A program made the position numbers and the translations under genes. Positions 7,286 to 15,509 of a stretch of DNA of 51,897 nucleotides are shown one piece after another. Where the stretch lies: positions 1 through 51,897 of the forward strand of contig JAZQAK010000026.1 in assembly GCA_045545175.1 (NCBI GenBank). The letters are read 5' to 3'. The notes under the pieces were generated by a model, which was not told where the DNA came from, did no database searches, and was given only the letters and a program-made list of their open reading frames with translations. Numbering within the stretch: the stretch's first letter is position 1; every line of letters starts with the position of its first letter. The DNA is from RGIG6165 sp045545175 (GTDB taxonomy: Bacteria; Bacillota; Clostridia; Oscillospirales; Feifaniaceae).

Positions 7286-8145
7286 CGATATGCGGAGTCA
7301 GATTTAAAGAAGGCGGTAAGGTATACTACTTTAATCCGCTTGATATTACGTTTGCTGTCGGCGACAAGGTAATTGTCGGAACGACGAGGGGTGTCGAACT
7401 CGGAGAAATCGCAATAGCGAACAGAAATGAGGATATCCCTGCAGACAGAGAAATAAAGCCTGTTATACGCAAAGCCCGTGAGGACGATGTCCGCAAGTAT
7501 GAGGAAAATAAAGTGCGTGCGGCGGCGGCTCTTGAAAAATGTAAAGAGCGTGTGGCGGCACACGGTCTTGAAATGAAACTCGTTGATGCCGAATACACAT
7601 TTGACGGCAGTAAATTGCTTTTCTATTTTACGGCTGACGGAAGGGTTGACTTCCGTGAACTTGTAAAGGACCTTGCAGGCGTTTTCCGCACGAGGATAGA
7701 ACTTAGGCAGATAGGTGTCAGGGACGAATCCAAGATAAAAGGCGGTATAGGCATTTGCGGAAATCCCTTCTGCTGTAAACGGTTTTTAGGTGAGTTTCAT
7801 CCCGTGTCCGTAAAAATGGCAAAAGAGCAGGGTATAGCGCTTTTACCTTCCAAAATAAGCGGTACCTGCGGCAGACTTATGTGCTGCCTCAAGTATGAAC
7901 AGGAAGCGTATGAGGAACTTATTGCCACGACGCCCAAGGTAGGTGCATACGTGCAGACGCCTTCGGGAAAGGGCAACGTAACCGAGGTCAATCTTCTCAG
8001 GGGACGGCTCAAAGTACAGATAGGTAAAGAGGGAGAGGCGACCGTTAAAACCTTTGACAAAGATGAAGTCAAGGTGCTTCGTGACGGCAGAATTCAGGTT
8101 TCCCGCGAGGAAGCGGAGGCAGTTAAAGGACTTGAAGACAAATAA
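7282..8145 (+). CDS. ricT: PSP1-domain protein RicT (YaaT)
   Basis: A 287-residue PSP1-domain protein. In Bacillus, RicT works with RicA and RicF in a complex carrying Fe-S clusters that stimulates RNase Y processing and the phosphorelay to Spo0A. The PSP1 domain contains GTTRGVELGEI near residue 35 and a conserved cysteine set: CGNPFCCKRFLGEF near 155-168 and GTCGRLMCCLKYE near 193-205. It overlaps holB by four bases, as in other Firmicutes, and ends at a strong terminator shared with the convergent LTA synthase gene. RicA and RicF are not in the window. Confidence 0.92.
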   Translation: MTICGVRFKEGGKVYYFNPLDITFAVGDKVIVGTTRGVELGEIAIANRNEDIPADREIKPVIRKAREDDVRKYEENKVRAAAALEKCKERVAAHGLEMKLVDAEYTFDGSKLLFYFTADGRVDFRELVKDLAGVFRTRIELRQIGVRDESKIKGGIGICGNPFCCKRFLGEFHPVSVKMAKEQGIALLPSKISGTCGRLMCCLKYEQEAYEELIATTPKVGAYVQTPSGKGNVTEVNLLRGRLKVQIGKEGEATVKTFDKDEVKVLRDGRIQVSREEAEAVKGLEDK

Positions 8146-8179
8146 AAAAAGAGAGGTATAAAATACCTCTCTTTTTTTA
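8144..8179 (+). terminator. Bidirectional intrinsic terminator
   Basis: GAGAGGTAT / ATACCTCTC with an AAA loop is flanked by seven A and seven T. It ends the femAB-ricT operon and also serves the convergent gene at 8177. Confidence 0.9.
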
Positions 8180-10123
8180 TTCGTAAGAAAGATTGTCCGT
8201 TTTCCAGAGTACCGTTCCGTCGCCTGCAACCTGTGCAACGCATATCGTGTCGCCTGTTTCAAAATCACTTGAGAGTATGATAAGAGCGGTGTCACTGTAA
8301 AAGAGCGTGTTCTGCACCTTGTCATTTATCATAACTTTACTGTAATCGTTGAAATTGGAGCCTTCGATAATTGTGAAGTCGCCTCTTTCATTGATTCCCG
8401 TGACAATCTGGTCCGCCATACCGAGAGCAAGGTCGGTCTTTTCGTAGGGAAGAACGCCTGCAGTTATTATGTGGTCGCCGTAAAGCATATCGTATTCGAG
8501 AGTCTTCATATCCTCAAAGTTACCGTCGGTATAGAGGTGATAACGTGTCATTACGGCACTGTCAGCACCGAGAACGCCGAGAACTTTTGAAGATAACTGA
8601 TAAGCTTCGATGTCACCGCCTTCAAAATCAAGACCGCAGTTGTTCCAAATGACGTACTCCGTCTGATACAGGTTTCCGTTTTCGAGATCTGTCTCTGTAA
8701 GGTCGAGATTGGGCAGATGGTCACCGAAAAAGACGACTACGGTGTCCTCATTTCGCTTTTCTATCTCGCTCATAAGGTCGCCGATAAAGTTGTCAACTTC
8801 ACGAAGCTGATTTACGTAGTATTCAAATGACATAAGCGAGTTTTCGGGATTGGTTTCGTCAAAGACGGATATAACGGCCTGTTCGTCATCCATCTGCTCG
8901 TCGGGGTATTTGCCGTGACTCTGCACCGTAATAGTATAGACGAAATCGCTACCCTCCGTCGCATCAAGTGAACGTATAATCTGCGGAGTAAGGATACTGT
9001 CGTATGCCCAGCCGAGCTCATTGAACTCAATTCCGTTCATAAATTCTTCGGATATAAAACAGTCAAAGCCGAGATTTGCAAAGACCTTGTTTCTGTCGTA
9101 GAATGTTGCCGTATTATTGTGAATGGCAACCGCCGACTGTGCACCGCTTTCTTTAAGGGAGTATGCCATACTTTCACACGTACTGCCCTGAAGAATAGTC
9201 TTGTAAGGGTATTCGTTAAAGCCAAAAAAGTCAAGATTCATCCCTGTGAGCACTTCAAATTCGGAATTTGCCGTACCTGCCCCGATTGAAGGCATACTTA
9301 AAAAACCGTGGGGATTAGAATTCTTCAGTGCGGTGAAATTGGGTATCGGATTTTCTGAAAAACTCAGATTTTTAATGTAATCAACGTCAAAAAAACTTTC
9401 AAGCTGAATGAAGATCACGTTCGGCACTTCTGCCGTGTTGGTCGCATCGGGAAGCAGGGCGAGAATATCTTCAACCGTGTTTTCGTAGTCGGAAGGGCTG
9501 TCTATACCGACGTCAAAAATGCTTCTTGCAAAACAGTAGGCAAATCCGAAACGGTTATATGCATTTACGATACTGTTGTCGTTTTTTCTGCCCATAACGG
9601 TGCCAAGGCTTATCAGAAGTGCAATCGCAACGACAAGGGCAACCGCATGTCGCCAAATTCTTTTGGGGCGTTCAACCTTTTTTGTTCTGACAAAGGCTAT
9701 GCAAATGGCGGCTATTGCACCGACAACCATTAAAATTATCATTATGAGTTCAAGCTTTGTCAGATATATATCCGCCATCTGAAGCGCATATCCGAGTAAC
9801 GTTATGTCTACGAACGAAAACGGCGTTGAGCGGAAAAACAGAATAACAAAGTTTGAAATACCCATCGTCAGCCACAAAAGTGAGACGAGAGTAAGCACGG
9901 CACTGCGTTTTTTGAAGAACATAGCAAAAAAGAGCGTCGTAAATATAAGAGCGGTGTCATACAAAAAAGCAAGCGGGTGCTTAAACATAAAAATGAAACC
10001 GCCTAAAGGGTTGTGCCTTGAAAGACTTTCTATCAGAAGACACAGTATAAATGACAGTATAGTGATTGACAGATAAGGATTTGATTTAATTTTATTTATT
10101 AAAGATTTTATTTTTGAAATCAA
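8177..10123 (-). CDS. LtaS-type lipoteichoic acid synthase / sulfatase-fold phosphoglycerol transferase
   Basis: About 648 residues. The N-terminal 190 or so hold five membrane helices; an extracellular alkaline-phosphatase-superfamily domain follows. LtaS enzymes polymerise glycerol phosphate from phosphatidylglycerol onto a lipid anchor outside the cell. Visible active-site pieces are FIQLESFFD (metal-binding Glu), SIGAGTANSEFEVLTGMN (nucleophile Thr) and VVFFGDHLPN (metal-binding Asp-His). A further 100 or more residues follow the catalytic core. I prefer the TTG at 10123, a few bases after GAGGTGG; TTG 10141 and an internal GTG are alternatives. Monocistronic, convergent with ricT. Such enzymes can also modify other polymers, so the product is not certain. 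Confidence 0.87.
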   Translation of the reverse strand: MISKIKSLINKIKSNPYLSITILSFILCLLIESLSRHNPLGGFIFMFKHPLAFLYDTALIFTTLFFAMFFKKRSAVLTLVSLLWLTMGISNFVILFFRSTPFSFVDITLLGYALQMADIYLTKLELIMIILMVVGAIAAICIAFVRTKKVERPKRIWRHAVALVVAIALLISLGTVMGRKNDNSIVNAYNRFGFAYCFARSIFDVGIDSPSDYENTVEDILALLPDATNTAEVPNVIFIQLESFFDVDYIKNLSFSENPIPNFTALKNSNPHGFLSMPSIGAGTANSEFEVLTGMNLDFFGFNEYPYKTILQGSTCESMAYSLKESGAQSAVAIHNNTATFYDRNKVFANLGFDCFISEEFMNGIEFNELGWAYDSILTPQIIRSLDATEGSDFVYTITVQSHGKYPDEQMDDEQAVISVFDETNPENSLMSFEYYVNQLREVDNFIGDLMSEIEKRNEDTVVVFFGDHLPNLDLTETDLENGNLYQTEYVIWNNCGLDFEGGDIEAYQLSSKVLGVLGADSAVMTRYHLYTDGNFEDMKTLEYDMLYGDHIITAGVLPYEKTDLALGMADQIVTGINERGDFTIIEGSNFNDYSKVMINDKVQNTLFYSDTALIILSSDFETGDTICVAQVAGDGTVLWKTDNLSYE

Positions 10124-10260
10124 GTTACCCACCTCACCCAATATATTAAAACGAAAGGCACATTAAATCAAGCGGAAAAACTCAAATTTTACAGTAACAA
10201 TACGTATTTTTTATTCATAGTATAAAGTACGGCGCCGATAATTATACGGAGGTAATCGTT

Positions 10261-10371
10261 ATGTGTTCAAACTGGGGACTTTGCAGAAATTCCTGTAACA
10301 GAAGCAACCGTTCGTCTGATAGCACAAGATGGAACGGCAGATGCGGTTGCGGTTGCAACAGATGGTTCTGA
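10261..10371 (+). CDS. Cys-rich microprotein, 36 residues
   Basis: An ATG at 10261 preceded by CGGAGG (10247-10252, spacing 8) opens a 36-codon frame rich in Cys (six), Asn, Arg and Ser. It starts MCSNWGLC and ends GRCGCGCNRWF. There is no signal peptide or membrane segment. A perfect 10-bp hairpin (10383-10406) follows, possibly a weak terminator without a clear T run. Upstream, CATAGTATA at about 10214-10222 resembles the -10 box of mother-cell sporulation sigma factors (E/K), so a spore-coat role is possible but speculative. I do not recognise the family. The strong ribosome site supports real translation. Confidence 0.55.
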   Translation: MCSNWGLCRNSCNRSNRSSDSTRWNGRCGCGCNRWF

Positions 10372-10382
10372 AATAACACTTT

Positions 10383-10406
10383 GCTTCGTCGCAAAAGCGA
10401 CGGAGC
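10383..10406 (+). terminator. Perfect hairpin after the Cys-rich microprotein
   Basis: GCTTCGTCGC / GCGACGGAGC with an AAAA loop: ten pairs including one G-U. No T run follows, so it may be a 3' stability hairpin rather than a full terminator. Confidence 0.45.
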
Positions 10407-10438
10407 TACATATCACGAATTATGTCGACAAGTTATTG

Positions 10439-10467
10439 TTGACACGGCAGAAAAATTGTGTTATCCT
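10439..10467 (+). promoter_or_regulatory. tRNA promoter
   Basis: TTGACA (10439-10444), 17 bp, TATCCT (10462-10467). The tRNA begins 19 bases after the -10 box, as expected for a stable-RNA promoter. Confidence 0.75.
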
Positions 10468-10485
10468 ATATAGGCAATCAGATAT

Positions 10486-10560
<75 letters not shown>

Positions 10561-10564
10561 TATG

Positions 10565-10593
10565 AAAAAGACACCCGTTTGGGTGTCTTTTTT
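10565..10593 (+). terminator. tRNA-fMet terminator
   Basis: AAAAAGACACCC, GTTT loop, GGGTGTC and seven T, immediately after the CCA end. An almost identical copy recurs at 10790-10817. Confidence 0.9.
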
Positions 10594-10752
10594 CGTATAA
10601 ATGAGGGAAAAGGGGATAAAACGAACTTCGGGTTCCCGAAGGGGACGTTTGCGACCGCTCGCAGTGCGAGAAGCAGGGAGCAAAAAGGAGTGGCAGCGGT
10701 CTAAGAAATCGAGGATCGGAAGATGCGAAGATTTATTCGGGCACCGCAACAG

Positions 10753-10785
10753 GACCGTTGGTTCGAGTCACGCCTCCCGCAACCA
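10753..10785 (+). pseudogene. Duplicated 3' end of tRNA-fMet (remnant)
   Basis: GACCGTTGGTTCGAGTC followed by a changed stem and CTCCCGCAACCA repeats the T arm, acceptor strand and CCA of the intact tRNA 225 bases upstream, and the terminator behind it is duplicated too. No D arm or anticodon arm is present in front of it. The 160 bases between (10594-10752) hold no gene but several small hairpins. This is either a decayed tandem tRNA copy or a relic att-like duplication. Confidence 0.7.
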
Positions 10786-10789
10786 TATG

Positions 10790-10817
10790 AAAAAGACACC
10801 CGTTTGGGTGTCTTTTT
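10790..10817 (+). terminator. Second copy of the tRNA terminator
   Basis: GACACCC, GTTT, GGGTGTC and five T, identical in the stem to 10565-10593. It also closes the convergent gene at 10827. Confidence 0.8.
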
Positions 10818-10826
10818 GTTGTTGTT

Positions 10827-11633
10827 TTATTCGCCGTCTATCATAGCGAGAAGCTTTTTACCTGCCTGTGCAGCGCGGGCAATGTACTGTTCGATGGTAT
10901 AGCCCTCGTAAGTAAGGAATACGCCTTCCTTGATTATCGGGAAGGTTTCGAGCATAAGTGTGCCCTTATAGCCTGAATCCTTTATGTGCTTTGCAACTAC
11001 GTCAAAGGGGATTTTGCCGTCAAAGGGAATCATATGCATATCGCTGCCGTCACAGTTGTTATCGTGAATGTGGGTGCAGATAAGTTTCTTTCCGAAGAGA
11101 GGCATATACTCTCTGCCAAGTGTGAACGAGTATTCGTGACCGCAGTCCCAGCAGAAGCCGACGTTTTCAGCCTGATCAAACTCTTCAAACGCCCATGCTA
11201 AATTAGCAAGCTTGCGCTGGTTTTCGAATGCGATTTTGACATTCTTTGATGCTGCATATTCAACGAGTTCGATAAATCTGCCACGACCGAGATCCGTAGT
11301 CGGAGGAGGCGTCAAACCTGATGAAAGATGCACGACAAGTATCGGCGCATTTGCCACCAGACAACGATCGACAGACGTTTTGAGGGTATCGAGCATCTGC
11401 TGACCTTCGTCGGTGTCGAGCCATATCTCGTTGATACCTCTGAACGGTGCGTGAAGTGAGTCAATCGAAATATCTTTCTTTCCCATGATTTCGGTGATTT
11501 CTGCCAACTGCTCCGCCGTATCCTGTATACCTGTGAAGATTGCGCCAAAGCCATTATCATGGAACATACGTGCACGGTCTTCAAGTGTTATGCCTTCCTG
11601 ATAGCCAAGCATATTCATTCCCAATTTTCTCAT
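10827..11633 (-). CDS. TIM-barrel sugar phosphate isomerase/epimerase
   Basis: A 268-residue protein of the xylose-isomerase-like (AP endonuclease 2) TIM-barrel family. Members use a divalent metal for aldose-ketose isomerisation or epimerisation of sugars such as tagatose, psicose or inosose. Candidate metal ligands on successive strands are Glu in AFENQ (about 138), Asp and His in CWDCGHE (about 165), His pairs in CTHIHDNN (about 190) and Glu in LMLETFP (about 230). HAPF near 62 is another family motif. The ATG follows AAGGAG. It is monocistronic and lies away from other sugar genes, so its substrate is unknown. Confidence 0.85.
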   Translation of the reverse strand: MRKLGMNMLGYQEGITLEDRARMFHDNGFGAIFTGIQDTAEQLAEITEIMGKKDISIDSLHAPFRGINEIWLDTDEGQQMLDTLKTSVDRCLVANAPILVVHLSSGLTPPPTTDLGRGRFIELVEYAASKNVKIAFENQRKLANLAWAFEEFDQAENVGFCWDCGHEYSFTLGREYMPLFGKKLICTHIHDNNCDGSDMHMIPFDGKIPFDVVAKHIKDSGYKGTLMLETFPIIKEGVFLTYEGYTIEQYIARAAQAGKKLLAMIDGE

Positions 11634-11743
11634 AAGAACACTCCTTAATTTGCATTGTTTTTTAGTATGTTATCACAGTAAAAAAGAAAACGCAACTTTT
11701 TCGGGAAAACAAATTAAAAAAACTGTTAATGTCCTGAGGAATG

Positions 11744-11752
11744 TGCTATAAT
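11744..11752 (+). promoter_or_regulatory. Extended -10 promoter of the serine hydrolase
   Basis: TGC followed by TATAAT (11747-11752), 24 bases upstream of the ATG. The -35 region at 17 bp (TGTTAA) is weak, as is common with extended -10 elements. Confidence 0.6.
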
Positions 11753-11775
11753 AGCCATCAGAAAGGGTGATAGCA

Positions 11776-12792
11776 ATGAAACATTTGGAAGAATGCATAC
11801 AGAAACTTATGGATGATAAACTTCTCGAAAATATTGCAGTCAAAGTCGGCAGATATGATGAGGATATTTGTGAGATTTACCGTTCGAAAAACGGCAGCAT
11901 TAACGAATTGACGCTTTTTGATATGGCGTCGGTCAGCAAAATCGTATCTACAACAAGCCTTGCGCTTATTGCGCTTGACAAGGGGCTTATGTCGCTGGAT
12001 GATTCGCCGGCAGACTTCTTTGATTTTGAGTGCGGTGAAGATCAGAAAAATCTGAAAATACGCAATCTGCTTACACATACGATTACAATTCCCAATTCAC
12101 GCATCGATATGCCGGGTGTTACACAGGATAACGTTGCTGAATTTATACTCAAGGAAAAGGATATTAAACCCGGAACGGAATTCCGTTACAGTTGTGTTTC
12201 GTTTATCCTTTTGCAGAAAATCGTGGAAAAACTACTCGGAAATTCGCAGGACGTGCTCTTTTCCGAACTTGTGTGCAAGCCTCTGGGTATGACACATACG
12301 TGCTACAATCCGCAGGATAAGTCGAATGTTGTAAACAGCAATATGACGGATGAAGAAATCGGTCTTGTTAACGACTTTAACTGCAGATTTTTAGGTGGCG
12401 TTGCAGGCAATGCAGGCGTTTTCTCGAACATGAAGGATATGACGCTTTTTGCAAAGGGTCTGCTTAAAGGCCTTCCGTTCGTTTCGAAAGAGACTTTTGA
12501 AATGGCGACAAAAGATTACATACCGCACAGTTCTATGGGTAGGGGACTTGGCTATATTCACGTTGACGAAAGATTTGCACAGACGGGTGGTCTTTTCTCA
12601 AACGGAAGTATAGGACATTGCGGACATACGGGACAGTCCGTATTTGCAGACAGAAACACGGGCTTGTATACGATTATCTTGTCCGACGCTACTCTCTGGA
12701 CTACTAAAAAGTACGGTATAGAAGATTACGACAACATAATGAAGATGCGTGAAGATTTACACGGTGCAATAAAAGCAGATCTTGGAATGTAA
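11776..12792 (+). CDS. Beta-lactamase-family serine hydrolase
   Basis: A 338-residue member of the class C beta-lactamase / DD-peptidase-like family (PF00144). The nucleophile motif S-x-x-K appears as SVSK near residue 52. The second motif is probably YSCVS near 143, and the third, usually K/H-T-G, is HTG in GHCGHTGQS near 284. No signal peptide is present, so it is probably a cytoplasmic esterase or peptidase rather than a beta-lactamase. Start ATG 11776 follows AAAGGG by eight bases; GTG at 11767 lies inside that site. It ends in an intergenic terminator that repeat copy C has split. Confidence 0.85.
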   Translation: MKHLEECIQKLMDDKLLENIAVKVGRYDEDICEIYRSKNGSINELTLFDMASVSKIVSTTSLALIALDKGLMSLDDSPADFFDFECGEDQKNLKIRNLLTHTITIPNSRIDMPGVTQDNVAEFILKEKDIKPGTEFRYSCVSFILLQKIVEKLLGNSQDVLFSELVCKPLGMTHTCYNPQDKSNVVNSNMTDEEIGLVNDFNCRFLGGVAGNAGVFSNMKDMTLFAKGLLKGLPFVSKETFEMATKDYIPHSSMGRGLGYIHVDERFAQTGGLFSNGSIGHCGHTGQSVFADRNTGLYTIILSDATLWTTKKYGIEDYDNIMKMREDLHGAIKADLGM

Positions 12793-12815
12793 GTTTATAA
12801 AAAAACGGAGGCTAA

Positions 12816-13093
12816 GGGCGTGTTCGCTTAGGGATTATTCGCTCAAAAAGCATAATTTTGGCGTATAACTTTGTTAAAATACCTCCATATCCGTCAGGAT
12901 TATGGAGGTATTTTGCCTTGTTCTTCATCCAAAATAATGCTTTTTGTAGTGCTTTGCAGTTTTGGGTTGAAAATTTTTTGTTTAGACAAAATAATAAAAA
13001 TTCCGCAATACTTTGTGTATTACGGAATTTTTTTATGAAGTATTAACGGAAAAGGTCAATCCAAAACCGATTCATCCCTAAGTGAACACGCCC
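12816..13093 (+). repeat. Dispersed inverted-repeat element, copy C (most complete)
   Basis: A 278-bp element with near-perfect terminal inverted repeats: GGGCGTGTTCGCTTAGGGAT at the left, the complement of GGGCGTGTTCACTTAGGGAT at the right. Two hairpins lie inside: 12876-12914 (14 bp, ATACCTCCATA arm) and 12996-13034 (CCGCAATAC arm, with A and T runs). Around the first, a further ~33-bp imperfect inverted repeat (AGCATAATTTTGG / CCAAAATAATGCT) extends the fold. Outside the element, AAAAAACGGAGGCT on the left and AGCCTCCGTTTTTT on the right would form an intrinsic terminator if joined. The element therefore appears inserted into its loop. No open reading frame of note. It lies between two convergent genes. 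Confidence 0.85.
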
Positions 13094-13109
13094 AATCAGC
13101 CTCCGTTTT

Positions 13110-14513
13110 TTATACTTTTATGTATTTCCATCTTTCGAGAGAAAATCTGTATCGCAAGAAGATATAGCGGAATACCATATCCAGAACCATAAGACTCCAG
13201 AGCAGTACCAGATTGTCGAAAATGAGGACCGAAACAATGGCGGAAACGGGTCTTATAAGCCCGATGCCGACAGCGTTTGAAATGGCAACGCTTCTCGTAT
13301 CGCCCGCACCCCTGAGTGTTGAGGCAAATATGACCTGATGTTGCTGGAAAAACTGCATTACCGATAACGGAATCAGTCCCATTGCTACCATTCTTATGAC
13401 GTACACCTCGTCTGAAAAAAACGTCGGAATAAAGTGTCGGCAGGAAATTATTACTGCCATTGTAAGTGTTGCTGACACAAAAGCACATCTCTGCGAAAGT
13501 TTGCAGTACATCTCGGAAATGTCACTTCGCTTTTTGCCGAGATTCTGTCCTACGAGCGTTGTAGTTGCAACGCCGAGACCGTCACCTATGTTGTACGTGA
13601 ATGAAATTACCTGCTGAAGTATAGTGTGTGCCGAAAATTCGTCAGTACCGAGTTTTGCGGCAAGTTTTGCAACCACGAAAAAGCCAACGCGTATAAACAA
13701 CTGCTCTATAAGTGAGTTTGAACTTATGCGGAGTATGGGTGCAAACGTTTCTTTCGTGGGTACAAAGGACGTGTGAAAGGATATACGAAGAAAACTGCCT
13801 TTTCGCATAATTGAGCGAAGGGCGATGAGAAAGCCTACTACGAAGCCTATTCCCGATGCAAGTGCGGCACCTGCGACACCCATTGCAGGAAAGCCGAAAT
13901 GTCCTTCTATGAGAAGATAGTTTAAAATGATATTTACGACGTTTGAACACACGTTTGTGACGAGCGTCGTCCTCGTTTCACCGACACCGCGGAGCGCAGC
14001 GTTTATTGTCAGCATAAGAGCACGGAATACAAGGAAAGAGGAGAGTATCTTAAAATACGACGTTGCGGGGTCAAGTGTTTCACCCGGTATGGCGCCTGCA
14101 AATTTAATCAGAGGCCTTCCTGCAAGAAGCAGTAATACCGTAAAGAAAAGTGAAATGAAAAAACCTACGAAAAGGGTTTGTTTTAAGGCTTTTACGGCAC
14201 CGTCCCTATCATTCTGCCCTTTGCGGCGAGCTACGGTTGCAGTGACACCTGTATTGAGAGCAAAGAAGAAACAGAGTGCCAGAAAAGTAGGCTGTGTGCA
14301 AAGACCGACGGACGAAGTTGCGTAACTTCCCAGGTTGCCGACCATCATAAGATCCATCGCGCTGATAAGAGATGCAAAACACAGTTCGATTATGCTTGGT
14401 ATTGCAAGATGAAAAAAACTGGCGAGTGCATTTTTCGTATCGGGGAATTCGCCCAGACGCTTATTTTGCGGTATCAGGAACGAAGTATTTTTGTACTTTT
14501 GTAAAGCGACCAT
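13110..14513 (-). CDS. MATE family efflux transporter
   Basis: A 467-residue polytopic membrane protein with about twelve helices in two homologous halves, typical of MATE exporters that expel drugs or metabolites using Na+ or H+ gradients. Characteristic pieces are AIPSIIELCFASLISAMDLM in helix 1, GETRTTLVTN and GVAGAALASGIG in the first half, and TTLVGQNLGKK and LRGAGDTRSVAISN in the second. ATG 14513 follows GGGAG. It is divergent from the PAP2 gene and monocistronic. Substrate unknown. Confidence 0.9.
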   Translation of the reverse strand: MVALQKYKNTSFLIPQNKRLGEFPDTKNALASFFHLAIPSIIELCFASLISAMDLMMVGNLGSYATSSVGLCTQPTFLALCFFFALNTGVTATVARRKGQNDRDGAVKALKQTLFVGFFISLFFTVLLLLAGRPLIKFAGAIPGETLDPATSYFKILSSFLVFRALMLTINAALRGVGETRTTLVTNVCSNVVNIILNYLLIEGHFGFPAMGVAGAALASGIGFVVGFLIALRSIMRKGSFLRISFHTSFVPTKETFAPILRISSNSLIEQLFIRVGFFVVAKLAAKLGTDEFSAHTILQQVISFTYNIGDGLGVATTTLVGQNLGKKRSDISEMYCKLSQRCAFVSATLTMAVIISCRHFIPTFFSDEVYVIRMVAMGLIPLSVMQFFQQHQVIFASTLRGAGDTRSVAISNAVGIGLIRPVSAIVSVLIFDNLVLLWSLMVLDMVFRYIFLRYRFSLERWKYIKV

Positions 14514-14600
14514 TTTCTCCCTCTTTTGTCATTTTTAATCAACAAACACATTATAGCACCCGTGGAATTAAAAGCAATATCAAATTCATACAAAATTAAC

Positions 14601-14629
14601 TTGTTAATTATATATTATAACTGTATAAT
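14601..14629 (+). promoter_or_regulatory. Promoter of the PAP2-DUF1385-prmC operon
   Basis: TTGTTA (14601-14606), 17 bp, TATAAT (14624-14629), then the AGAGGTGA ribosome site at 14636-14643. Confidence 0.75.
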
Positions 14630-14649
14630 AATCTACAGAGGTGAACTTT

Positions 14650-15501
14650 ATGTTTATAGGGGTAACCGAGTTTTTGTCAAACGCACTTCCCGATTTTGCA
14701 GTACGCTTTTTTGAACTCTTCACTATGTTGGGGGAACAGTATGCGCTTATTGCATTTATGGGGCTGTTTTACTGGTGTATAGATAAAAAAAGAGGGCAAT
14801 TTATTGCGCTTAGTGCCGTTTCGTCACTCTGCCTTAATAACTTTGTAAAAAATGTTTTCAGAGTTTCAAGACCTTTTGAGGTATCCGACAAGGTCAGAGT
14901 AACGAGGGGAAATACGGCAACGGGACATTCGTTTCCAAGCGGTCATACGCAGAATGCCGCAGCAACCGCTTTCTCGGCGGTAAAGGGGTGCAAAAATACG
15001 ATTGCATACGTTTCCGCAGCGGTATACGTCACACTTATAGGGGTGTCACGGCTCGTACTCGGCGTGCATTATGTTACCGACGTTGTCGGCGGTATTCTGT
15101 TTGCACTTGTCGGGATATTTTTAGCAGAGTGTGTATGGCGACTTGCGGAAAACAAGGGGCAGGAGTATTTGCTTGTCTTGTGTGTGTTGCCCGTTTTGTC
15201 GATACTGTCCGTGTTTATAAACGGGGCACAGAGCAAGGATGCACTTACCTCGGCAGGTATTGCACTCGGCGTAATTATCGGTGTAGTTGTTGAAAGAAAA
15301 TATATAGATTTCAGCGTGCAGGGCACGAAAATAAAAAAGGCAATACGTTATGTACTTGGTGTTGCGGTCGTTGCTCTGACTATGTATATATTTAAGGCGG
15401 TTTTGCCTGAAGGTGCCATTTTCCGTGTGATAAGGTATGCGATAATAGGCTTTACCGCATCGGCAACGTTGCCGTATTTGTTTAAAAAAATAAATCTGTG
15501 A
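14650..15501 (+). CDS. PAP2-family membrane phosphatase
   Basis: A 283-residue integral membrane phosphatase with about six to eight helices. The three catalytic motifs of type 2 phosphatidic acid phosphatases are present: KNVFRVSRPF (about 80-89), SFPSGHTQN (about 105) and SRLVLGVHYVTD (about 138-150). Such enzymes dephosphorylate phosphatidate, undecaprenyl pyrophosphate or similar lipids outside the membrane. A C-terminal extension of roughly 110 residues with further helices makes it longer than simple BcrC-type members. ATG 14650 is preferred over GTG 14641 because AGAGGTGA lies six bases upstream. Confidence 0.88.
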   Translation: MFIGVTEFLSNALPDFAVRFFELFTMLGEQYALIAFMGLFYWCIDKKRGQFIALSAVSSLCLNNFVKNVFRVSRPFEVSDKVRVTRGNTATGHSFPSGHTQNAAATAFSAVKGCKNTIAYVSAAVYVTLIGVSRLVLGVHYVTDVVGGILFALVGIFLAECVWRLAENKGQEYLLVLCVLPVLSILSVFINGAQSKDALTSAGIALGVIIGVVVERKYIDFSVQGTKIKKAIRYVLGVAVVALTMYIFKAVLPEGAIFRVIRYAIIGFTASATLPYLFKKINL

Positions 15502-15509
15502 GGATAAAA

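Noticed and set aside
10124..10141. LTA synthase start at TTG 10141
   Set aside because: The ribosome-site-like GAGGTGG lies downstream of it and fits the TTG at 10123 better.
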